DNA of 9,178 nt from an uncultured Aquimonas sp. (GTDB lineage: Bacteria > Pseudomonadota > Gammaproteobacteria > Xanthomonadales > Xanthomonadaceae): the NCBI GenBank assembly GCA_946481615.1, contig CAMLOR010000119.1, forward strand, positions 1 through 9,178, read 5' to 3'. Positions 1 to 8,192 of the stretch are shown one piece after another. The stretch's first letter is position 1; each line of letters begins with the position of its first letter. The translations under genes and the position numbers were made by a program. Under the pieces are notes generated by a model. The model was not told the origin of the DNA. It did no database searches and was given only the letters and a program-made list of their open reading frames with translations.

Positions 1-1597
1 CCAGCACGCGGTTGTTCCAGCGCAGCAGGGCTTCGGCCGCGTGCACCTTGCCGTCCTGCATGCTGATCTGCGGCTGGTAGACCAGCGCGAATTCGTTGTT
101 GTCGAGCGCGCGCCGCAGCTGGGTCTCGATCAGCAGGCGCTCGCTCTGCTGTTCGGCGAGCGCGGGATTGAAGCGTTGCCAGGTGTTGCGGCCGCGGCGC
201 TTGGCGTCGCTCATCGCGGCGTCGGCGTTGTTGATGAGCTGCTGGCGCGTGGCGCCGTCGTCGGGGTAGCGCGCCAGGCCGATGGAGGCCGTCAGGCTGA
301 ATTCCTCGCCGCCGTACTCGAAGCTGCGCGAGAAAGTCTGCGCGATGTGTTCGGCCAGCGCCATTGGCGCCACGCCGCGCAGCGTCTGCGGCATCAGCAC
401 GAGGAACTCGTCGCCGCCGAAGCGCGCCACCATGCCGAACTCCCCGGCGGCTTCCTGCAGGCGCCGCCCGGCTGCGGCCAGCAGCGCGTCGCCCGCGTTG
501 TGGCCGAGCAGATCGTTCACCACCTTGAAGCGATCGAGATCCACGTACAGCACCGCCGGCCCGCGTTCGGGCCCCGCGTGTTCGAGCGCGCGGCCGAGTT
601 CCTCCAGCACGGCGTCGCGGTTGGCGAGACCGGTGAGCGGATCGGTCGAGGCCTGGCGGCGCAGGCGTTCCTGTTGCTGCTTGCTCTCGCTGATGTCCTG
701 CAGCGTGCCACTCACGCGCCGAGTGCCATCGGCATCGGGCATGCCGCGCCCCAGCAGGCGCGCCCAGCGCGATTCGCCGCGCGCGGTGCGCAGCCGGCAT
801 TCGAGATCGAAGGGTTCGCCGTGCGCGATGGCGTCCTGCACGGCGGCCTGCGCGCGCAGGCGGTCGGCCGGTTCGACGTGTTCGATCAGGCGCTCGAGCG
901 TGAGCGAGACATCCGCGGCCTGCTGCAGGATGCGGTGGATGCCTTCGGTGCAGTAGAGCGCAGGCTGGCGCGGATCCCATTCCCAGCCGCCGATGCCGGC
1001 CAGGGCCTGCGCCTGCGCGAACAGCGCGTTGTCGCGGCGCTGGCGCGCCTCGGCTTCGCGCAGGCTGCTTTCGACTGCCTTGCGCGCCGTCATGTCGCGC
1101 GCCACCGCGATGATGCGGCGCTCGCCGCGGTCGACGAACACGGCCGAATGCACTTCCACCGGGAAGGCCGTGCCGTCGCTGCGCACGTTCTCGGTTTCCA
1201 CCGAGAAACTCTCGCCGACCGGCACGTTCGCGATTTCGGCCAGGCGGTTGGCGGGCAGGTTGGGGTTGAGATCGCGTACGCCCAGCGTGAGCATTTCCTC
1301 GCGGCTGCGGCGGAAACTGCGGCAGGCGGCGTCGTTGGCGTCGAGGATGCGGCCGTCGGTGTCGAGCAGGGTGACGGCGTCGGGCAGGGCGTTGATCAGG
1401 CCGACGTAGCGCTGCTGCACCGAGGCCGCCTGCTCGCCCAGGCTGCGCAGCGCGGCCTGCGCCTCGCGCAGTTCGGCGGCCCCCGGCGCTTCGGCCGGCA
1501 GCACGCGCAGCAAGGCGTCGAGCCGCCCGGCGAGGCTGGCCGGGACTTCGCCCGCTGCCTCGGCTTGCGGCACTTCGCGGCGTGTGGCCTCCGCCAT
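1..1597 (-). CDS. PAS-PAS-GGDEF-EAL cyclic-di-GMP signalling protein (C-terminus cut off by window edge)
   Basis: This is a sensor protein for synthesis and/or breakdown of cyclic-di-GMP. Translating from the ATG at 1597 gives 532 residues without a stop; the rest of the EAL domain lies left of the window. A charged N-terminal segment (1-62) precedes a PAS domain (about 63-174, ending in a typical 'ARDMTARK' boundary). A second PAS_3-like domain follows (about 198-304, ending 'LQDISESK'). The GGDEF domain (about 313-475) has an intact GGDEF at 394-398 and the substrate-site pattern D353-L-D-R-F-K, N361-D and H366-x-x-G-D. The RxxD inhibitory site expected five residues before GGDEF is absent (385-388 are GEFG). 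The EAL domain begins near 485 and carries EALLRW at 522-527. No signal peptide or membrane segment is visible, so it is probably cytoplasmic. A G-rich stretch 5 nt upstream may serve as ribosome binding site. The nearest upstream ATG (1637) is out of frame. Family assignment is secure; whether it works as cyclase, phosphodiesterase or both cannot be told here. Confidence 0.95.
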   Translation of the reverse strand, partial: MAEATRREVPQAEAAGEVPASLAGRLDALLRVLPAEAPGAAELREAQAALRSLGEQAASVQQRYVGLINALPDAVTLLDTDGRILDANDAACRSFRRSREEMLTLGVRDLNPNLPANRLAEIANVPVGESFSVETENVRSDGTAFPVEVHSAVFVDRGERRIIAVARDMTARKAVESSLREAEARQRRDNALFAQAQALAGIGGWEWDPRQPALYCTEGIHRILQQAADVSLTLERLIEHVEPADRLRAQAAVQDAIAHGEPFDLECRLRTARGESRWARLLGRGMPDADGTRRVSGTLQDISESKQQQERLRRQASTDPLTGLANRDAVLEELGRALEHAGPERGPAVLYVDLDRFKVVNDLLGHNAGDALLAAAGRRLQEAAGEFGMVARFGGDEFLVLMPQTLRGVAPMALAEHIAQTFSRSFEYGGEEFSLTASIGLARYPDDGATRQQLINNADAAMSDAKRRGRNTWQRFNPALAEQQSERLLIETQLRRALDNNEFALVYQPQISMQDGKVHAAEALLRWNNRVL

Positions 1598-1656
1598 CGC
1601 AGTCCCCCGTGCGCCCCCGGCGCCGCCCGCGCGCCATCCGCGCCGGGCAGGGAACG

Positions 1657-1665
1657 AGAATAGCA
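1657..1665 (-). promoter_or_regulatory. possible extended -10 promoter for the GGDEF-EAL gene
   Basis: The minus strand reads TGCTATTCT here, a TG-n-TATTCT extended -10 match, in the 88-nt gap between the glycosyltransferase gene and the signalling gene. A TTGCCG lies about 14 nt upstream, too close for a normal -35, although extended -10 promoters often do without one. It would give a leader of roughly 50 nt. It is a single short motif, so this is inference and may be chance, but it is one of the few AT-rich spots in the region. Confidence 0.3.
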
Positions 1666-1685
1666 CCGCCTGCCGGCGGCAAAAG

Positions 1686-3758
1686 TCATGCAAGCGTGCA
1701 GAGGCCTCGCACGGCCGCGAGGAAGGCTTCGCGGGCCTGGTCGGCGGCGAACAGCGCAGGCAGCCCGGCCTGGATGCGGCCGGCGAGCCTGCGTCGCGCA
1801 TCCGCGTCGGCCAGCAGCGCCGCAGCGCGCGCGGCAAGGACGGCGGGTTCGGGCACGACGAGTTCGCCGGCCAGCCCCAGCGTGCGCAGCATCGCGGCGC
1901 TTTGCCGCGCGCGCATCGTCGCGCCGGGGCAGGTGAGCACCGGCAGGCCGCTCGCCAGCGCGTCGAGGCTGGTGTTGCCGCCGGACCAGCGCAGCGTGTC
2001 CAGCATCAGATCGCAGGCGCGGTTGATCTGCAGATAGCGTTCGCGGTTGCCCACCGGCAGCCAGTGGATGGCGGCGGCCACCGCCGGCGGCAGCCGCGCC
2101 AGGAAGCGCGCCTGCCAGTGCGGATGCTCGCCCTGGAACATCACGATGCGCACCGCCGGCGCCAGGCGCACGAGCTCCGCCAGCACGGCGTCGTTGTCCG
2201 GGTGGATCTTGAACAGCGATTGCGGATACAGCACCAGCGGCGCGTCGTCCGGCAGGCCGAGGTCCGCGCGCGTGGCCGGCGGCGGCATGGGCGGCCGCGC
2301 GTAGTCGATGCCGAGACCGGGAAGCGGCAACAGCGTTTCGGTGTAGTGCGTCGCCGCGTCCGATGGCTCCATGTCGGCGCAGGTGAAATAGGCGTCGATG
2401 CTGGCGAAGCCGCTGGTGACGGGATGGCCCCAGCCCATGGCCTGGCGCGGTGCCAGGCGCAGCGCGGCGAGGGCGGGCAGGCGCGCGTCCATGCCCAGTT
2501 CCGGGTAGATCAGCAGGTCGGGCGCATCGGCGCGCACGCGCTGCGCAAGGTCGAGCAGCGCGCCGTCGTGGAAGTGGAAGCGCGTGGCGCGCTGCGCGAA
2601 GCCGTCCGTCACCGCGTCGCGCTGCGGGCCGAGCTGGTAGACGAAGGTTTCGTGGCCCGCTTCGCGCAGCCAGTCGACCCAACCGCCGAACCAGGCGCCG
2701 GCGGTGCAATCGCGAAAGCTCGAGGAGAGCAGCGCGACGCGATTGCCGCCGCGCCGCGGAGGCGGGGCGGCGAGTTTCGGTGCGAACGTGGCGGCGGCGC
2801 GCGCGATCAGCTTCGCGTAGGCCGTTTGCAGATCGCGGTCGTTCTCGCCGTGATAGGCGAGATGGAAATTGCTCCACGCCAGTTGCTCGAGCGCGGGCTC
2901 GCAGCGTGCGAGGTGTTCCGGCGTCCACTCGCGTTCGAGCTGCGCGATCTGCGCGGAAAAATGGGCGCGTTCGTGCTCGATCGCGGCCGCCGAATCCATC
3001 ACCGGCGGCAGCGCCAGGCGGCCGGCGAGCGCGTGGCGCAGCCCCGGCGAACGCAGGCCGCGCCTGCTCGATGCGTAGAGGTGTTCGAACAGCACGCGCG
3101 CCGCGCCGCGTTCGCCGGCGTGGCGCAGTGCGGAAGCGATGCGCGCGAGGCGGGCGGGGTCCTCGGGCGGAGCCCGGCGATGCGCCGCATCCGTGGCGCT
3201 GCCGAACGTCTCGTCGGTTGACGGGATTGCGACCGCACTCTCCGGTGCCACGCCGAGCCGCAGCGCGGCGCGCCCAGGCGCCTCGCGCGCCAGCCATTCG
3301 ACGGCGAGCCACCAGGCTTCGGCGTCGTCGGCGTGCGCGGCGAGATGCGTTTCGAGCGCGGCCAAAGCGGCGCCGCGCTGGCCAAGCGCTTCGAGCGCGA
3401 GTGCGAGGTTGTAGCCGGCCTCGCGGTGTCCTGGCTGCAACTGCAGCGCGTGTTCGAAAGCGACGCGTGCCTGCGCCTCGCGGCGCGCACGGCGATGCGC
3501 GACGCCGCGCCGGTTGTGCAGGCCGGCGAGCGTGCGCCTCACCGCTTCGAGTTGTGGTTGCTTCGCGTGCAGACGCGTGAACGCCTGCAAGGCCAGCGCG
3601 TGCTCGCCCAATGCCAGCGCGCTGTTGCCGAGCAGCGCCAGCGCCTGCGCGCCGGCCTGCGCGGCCTGCGGGCGCAGCAGCGCGAGCACGCGCGCGTGCT
3701 CGCCGCGCGCGTAGGCCTGCTGCGCGGCCGCGAACGGGGAGGAAGCGGGATCGGGCAT
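1686..3758 (-). CDS. TPR-containing SPINDLY/OGT-like (GT41) glycosyltransferase family protein
   Basis: The 690-residue product combines TPR-like helical repeats (about 5-150, clearest at 95-145, 'FEHALQLQPGHREAGYNLAL') with a C-terminal two-lobed glycosyltransferase region (about 338-690) like the O-GlcNAc transferase/SPINDLY group. Visible family motifs are RVALLSSSF-like (340-348), GWGHPVTSG (442-450), FTCADMEPSDAATHY (458-472), QSLFKIHP (513-520, with K517 at the place of the conserved nucleotide-sugar lysine), and GGNTSLDALASGLPVLTCPG (593-612). A spacer of about 190 residues (150-338) is less recognisable. Such enzymes usually transfer a sugar from a nucleotide sugar to proteins; donor and acceptor cannot be read from sequence. 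No signal peptide or membrane segment is seen. The start at 3758 is the first ATG downstream of the repeat; it lacks a clear Shine-Dalgarno, and the open frame upstream is repeat DNA. At the usual 'RHTV' position this protein has DCTA (350-353), so catalytic activity is uncertain. It follows the liu operon by 173 nt and has no evident functional tie to it. Confidence 0.85.
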   Translation of the reverse strand: MPDPASSPFAAAQQAYARGEHARVLALLRPQAAQAGAQALALLGNSALALGEHALALQAFTRLHAKQPQLEAVRRTLAGLHNRRGVAHRRARREAQARVAFEHALQLQPGHREAGYNLALALEALGQRGAALAALETHLAAHADDAEAWWLAVEWLAREAPGRAALRLGVAPESAVAIPSTDETFGSATDAAHRRAPPEDPARLARIASALRHAGERGAARVLFEHLYASSRRGLRSPGLRHALAGRLALPPVMDSAAAIEHERAHFSAQIAQLEREWTPEHLARCEPALEQLAWSNFHLAYHGENDRDLQTAYAKLIARAAATFAPKLAAPPPRRGGNRVALLSSSFRDCTAGAWFGGWVDWLREAGHETFVYQLGPQRDAVTDGFAQRATRFHFHDGALLDLAQRVRADAPDLLIYPELGMDARLPALAALRLAPRQAMGWGHPVTSGFASIDAYFTCADMEPSDAATHYTETLLPLPGLGIDYARPPMPPPATRADLGLPDDAPLVLYPQSLFKIHPDNDAVLAELVRLAPAVRIVMFQGEHPHWQARFLARLPPAVAAAIHWLPVGNRERYLQINRACDLMLDTLRWSGGNTSLDALASGLPVLTCPGATMRARQSAAMLRTLGLAGELVVPEPAVLAARAAALLADADARRRLAGRIQAGLPALFAADQAREAFLAAVRGLCTLA

Positions 3759-3829
3759 GCGCGAATGATCGGCGATGGATGCAGGCAGCGGCAAATCGGC
3801 CGAGGAAACATCGTTGCGGTCGCCGACAT

Positions 3830-3928
3830 CCGTCGTCCCCGCGAAGGCGGGGACCCAGTGACTTTCGTTCTTGCACACACTAAGGCCCGGCGAAAGTCGC
3901 TGGATTCCCGCCTGCGCGGGAATGACGG
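3830..3928. repeat. REP/BIME-like paired inverted repeat (two hairpins in 38-nt arms)
   Basis: Arms at 3830-3867 and 3891-3928 are reverse complements at 32 of 38 positions and are separated by 23 nt. Each arm contains its own perfect 8-bp stem with a 4-nt loop: 3835-3842 with 3847-3854, and 3904-3911 with 3916-3923. Four of the six arm mismatches form two compensatory pairs that keep both stems intact. Translated, the element gives the familiar 'VIPAQAGIQ' and 'WVPAFAGTT' peptides known from dispersed repeats of Xanthomonadales and other proteobacteria. It begins 3 nt after the HMG-CoA lyase stop and so forms the 3' end of the liu transcript. It has no T-tract, so it is not a textbook intrinsic terminator, but it could protect the mRNA end or hinder read-through. 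Repeat copy number elsewhere cannot be seen here. Confidence 0.85.
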
Positions 3929-3931
3929 CGG

Positions 3932-4828
3932 TTAGCGCAACGGTAATCCCGCCAGCCCCACCTTCGAGCCGTTGCCACGCCCTAGCTGCGCACTGAGCCA
4001 GCGGCCGGTCTCGATGAGTTTTTCCAGATCGACACCGGTCTCGAAGCCCATGCCCTGCAGCATGAACACCACGTCCTCGCTCGCCACGTTGCCGCTGGCG
4101 CCCTTGGCGTAGGGGCAGCCGCCGGTGCCGGCGACCGAGGCATCCACCACGCGCACGCCTTCCTCCAGGCACGCGAGCACATTGGCGAGCGCCTGCCCGC
4201 GGGTGTCGTGGAAGTGCACGGCGAGCGCCGTCATCGGGACTTCGTCGGCCACGGCACGCAGCATCGCGCGTGCGCCGGAAGGCGTGCCGGCGCCGATGGT
4301 GTCGCCCAGCGAGATTTCGTGACAGCCCATCGTGTAGAGCTTCGACGCCACGCGCACCACGTCGGCCACTGGAACCTCGCCCTGGTAGGGACAGCCCAGC
4401 ACGGTCGAGACGTAGCCGCGCACTTTCACGCCGTCCTGCTTCGCGCGCGCAAGCACGGGCTCGAAGCGCGCGATCGATTCGTCGACGCTCGCGTTGATGT
4501 TCTTGCGGCTGAAGGCCTCGCTCGCCGCGCCGAACACCGCGATCTCTTCCATGCCGACGGCACGCGCGCGTTCGTAGCCCTGTTCGTTCGGCACGAGCAC
4601 GGGATACGAAACGCCGGGCCGGCGCGCGATGCCGGCGAAGACCTCTGCGGCATCCGCCAGCTGCGGCACCCATTTCGGACTGACGAAACTGGTGGCTTCG
4701 ATGGTGCGCAGGCCGGTTGCCGAGAGCCGGTCGATCAGCTCGATCTTGGTGGCGGCCGGGACGATCTGCTTTTCGTTCTGCAGGCCGTCGCGCGCGCCGA
4801 CTTCGACGAGGCGGACGAAATCGCTCAC
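3932..4828 (-). CDS. mvaB: hydroxymethylglutaryl-CoA lyase
   Basis: This enzyme cleaves (S)-HMG-CoA to acetoacetate and acetyl-CoA (EC 4.1.3.4), the last step of leucine degradation; in liu operons it is called liuE. The 298-residue product is full length and collinear with the family. It has VEVGARDGLQNE (8-19) with the catalytic Arg13-Asp14, SFVSPKWVPQ (47-56), metal-binding His205 and His207 in HFHD, and the signature GTGGCPYA with active-site Cys238. The fold is a TIM barrel and the protein is cytoplasmic. The start is a GTG at 4828, chosen because the N-terminus aligns directly with family members. It overlaps the lipoprotein stop by 4 nt (GTGA), with no strong ribosome binding site, suggesting translational coupling. 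It is the last gene of the liu cluster and is followed at once by the inverted repeat. Confidence 0.97.
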   Translation of the reverse strand: MSDFVRLVEVGARDGLQNEKQIVPAATKIELIDRLSATGLRTIEATSFVSPKWVPQLADAAEVFAGIARRPGVSYPVLVPNEQGYERARAVGMEEIAVFGAASEAFSRKNINASVDESIARFEPVLARAKQDGVKVRGYVSTVLGCPYQGEVPVADVVRVASKLYTMGCHEISLGDTIGAGTPSGARAMLRAVADEVPMTALAVHFHDTRGQALANVLACLEEGVRVVDASVAGTGGCPYAKGASGNVASEDVVFMLQGMGFETGVDLEKLIETGRWLSAQLGRGNGSKVGLAGLPLR

Positions 4829-5408
4829 GGCTGCGCCTGCGGCGCGCGGCGGAAGCGCAGCGCTTCATCCATGCGGAACACGCGGTGCTTCGACAGCGTG
4901 TTGCGCACCGAGGCCTGGTCGCCGGTGATGCGCACGACGAGTTCGTCGCCCAGCATCGACACTTCGCCGGGAATGTCCTTGTCGATCACGCGATGCGCCA
5001 GCGCGCGGTGCGGAGGCGCGGCCACGCGCAGCACGTCGCGGCTGATCGAGTAGGCGTAGAGATAGATGTCGCCGGGCTTGTCGATCGGGTTGGCGTCGAC
5101 CTTGAAGCTCGTGTTGGCCCAGGCCGCGTCCACCCACAGATAGCGCACGCCGCCGGCGCGGCCGGTGTGCAACTGCGTGGGCGGCGAGCGCCGTTCGCCA
5201 TCGCTGCCGTGTTCCACCGTGACGAGATCGCAGGCCGGTCCCACGAAGGCGACGAGTTCGCCATCTTCGCTGCGCTTGTCGCCTTCCGAGCGCCACTCGC
5301 CGACGAGATCGGGATCGCAAGCGCCGGCCGCGGCCGGCGGATTTTCGAACAGCGTGCGCTGGCAGCCGGCGAGCGCCAGCGCGAGCGCGAACAGCGAGAG
5401 CGGACGGA

Positions 5409-5412
<4 letters not shown>
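4825..5412 (-). CDS. putative outer-membrane lipoprotein of unknown function inside the liu operon
   Basis: The 195-residue product has a short lipoprotein signal: positively charged N-terminus (Arg3), hydrophobic stretch 5-15, and lipobox LAGC (14-17) with Cys17 as the expected lipidated residue. Gln at +2 rather than Asp argues for sorting to the outer membrane. The mature part (about 179 residues) starts with a CDPDLVGEW segment (32-40) and looks beta-rich; Cys32 and Cys61 could form a disulfide in the periplasm. I do not recognise a named family. The pattern 'C-D-x-x-L-x-G-x-W', then a YLYAYSISRDVL strand, then a VRITGDQASVR segment recalls small lipocalin-like lipoproteins of unknown function, but that is a weak, memory-based impression. 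The start is supported by a strong GGGGAGG 7 nt upstream and by a 4-nt ATGA overlap with liuD. Its stop overlaps the HMG-CoA lyase start in the same way. Codon use matches the neighbours. Confidence 0.87.
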
Positions 5413-7420
<2,008 letters not shown>

Positions 7421-7424
<4 letters not shown>

Positions 7425-8188
7425 TTCACGCTCCACGCGGGCTTGCGCTTGTCGAAGAAGGCGGCGAGGCCTTCCTGGCCTTCCGCGGAGACGCGCAGCC
7501 GAGCGATCAGTTCGGCGTTCGCGACGTCATGCTCGCCGCCGCGCGCCACGCGGCGCACGAGCGCCTTCGCCTCGCGCACGGCGATCGGGCCGGCGGCCAG
7601 CAGGCGATCGATCTCACTTTGGACGGCGGCGTCGAGATCGTCGACGACGGCATGCAGCAGTCCGATGCGTTCGGCCTCGCGCGCATCGAACAGTTGCGCG
7701 GTGAGGAACAGGCGGCGCGCGTGGCGTGCGCCGATCGCCGCGATCACGTACGGCGAAATCACTGCGGGCACGAGCCCCAGCTTCGTTTCGGTGAGACCGA
7801 ACTTCGCGGCAGGCACGCCGATGGCGATATCGCAGCAGGCCACGAGCCCCACGCCGCCGCCGAACGCGGCGCCGTTCACGCGCGCGATGGTCGGCTTGGG
7901 GCATTCGTCGAGCGTGCGCATCAGTGTCGCGAGGCGGCGCGCGTCGTCGCGGTTCTCCGCTTCCGAGGCTTGCGCCATGCGGCGCATCCAGCCGAGATCG
8001 GCGCCGGCCGAGAACGACGCGCCTTCGCCGGTGAGCACGATGGCGCGCACGGCATCGTCGGCGCCGAGTTCGACGAACGCGGCGGTGAGTTCGGCGATCA
8101 GCGCATCGTCGAAGGCGTTGTGGACGTCGGGCCGCGCCAGCGCGAGGCGCGCGATGCCGGATTCGATGGCAAGACGGATCGCGCTCAT
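7421..8188 (-). CDS. liuC: methylglutaconyl-CoA hydratase (enoyl-CoA hydratase/isomerase family)
   Basis: LiuC hydrates 3-methylglutaconyl-CoA to HMG-CoA (EC 4.2.1.18), between the carboxylase and the lyase of the same operon. The 255-residue product is a full-length crotonase. It has the N-terminal ARPDVHNAFD (18-27), the oxyanion/CoA segment GASFSAGADLGWM (56-68), VNGAAFGGGVGLVACCDIAIG (104-124) and FGLTETKLGLVPAVISPYV (130-148). The last run, especially PAVISPYV, is typical of the LiuC branch as I know it. Glu134 sits where the second catalytic Glu of rat enoyl-CoA hydratase (Glu164) lies. The position of the first (Glu144) is Gly114. The open frame continues upstream into liuB, but the ATG at 8188 is where family proteins begin and is 4 nt after the liuB stop. 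There is no strong ribosome binding site, so coupling to liuB translation is likely. Confidence 0.93.
7431..7434 (-). promoter_or_regulatory. ribosome binding site deciding the liuD start
   Basis: GGAG on the minus strand lies 6 nt before the ATG at 7424, inside the last codons of liuC. It favours 7424 over the alternative ATG at 7415 (only a GAGG 3 nt upstream) and over the GTG at 7436. Confidence 0.5.
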
Positions 8189-8192
8189 GCCA

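Noticed and set aside
1666..1679. Small GC hairpin (CCGCC/GGCGG stem) just after the glycosyltransferase stop, as an intrinsic terminator
   Set aside because: Only a 5-bp stem, and on the transcribed strand it is followed by TGCTATTCT rather than a T-tract. The T-run precedes the stem.
41..3221. Long plus-strand open frames at 41-1663 and 1584-3221 (over 500 codons each)
   Set aside because: They are antisense to the GGDEF-EAL and glycosyltransferase genes, have low-complexity Ala/Arg/Gly/His-rich translations with no family motifs, and are the expected mirror frames of GC-rich coding DNA.
3759..3829. Promoter directly upstream of the TPR glycosyltransferase
   Set aside because: TTGCCG with a GATCAT 18 nt later can be picked out, but the second box sits about 8 nt from the start codon and matches poorly. 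There is not enough to call.
1396..3876. An 826-codon minus-strand frame overlapping two genes
   Set aside because: It is extremely Arg/Ala-rich and out of frame with the recognisable glycosyltransferase and PAS domains; it is a shadow frame.
3830..3928. CRISPR repeat or insertion-sequence end
   Set aside because: There are only two arms in inverted orientation, no direct repeats with regular spacers, and no transposase; the structure fits a REP-type palindrome pair.
7425..7436. Upstream GTG start for liuD at 7436
   Set aside because: It would lie fully inside the liuC coding end and has no ribosome binding site, while ATG 7424 has GGAG at 6 nt and a standard 4-nt overlap.
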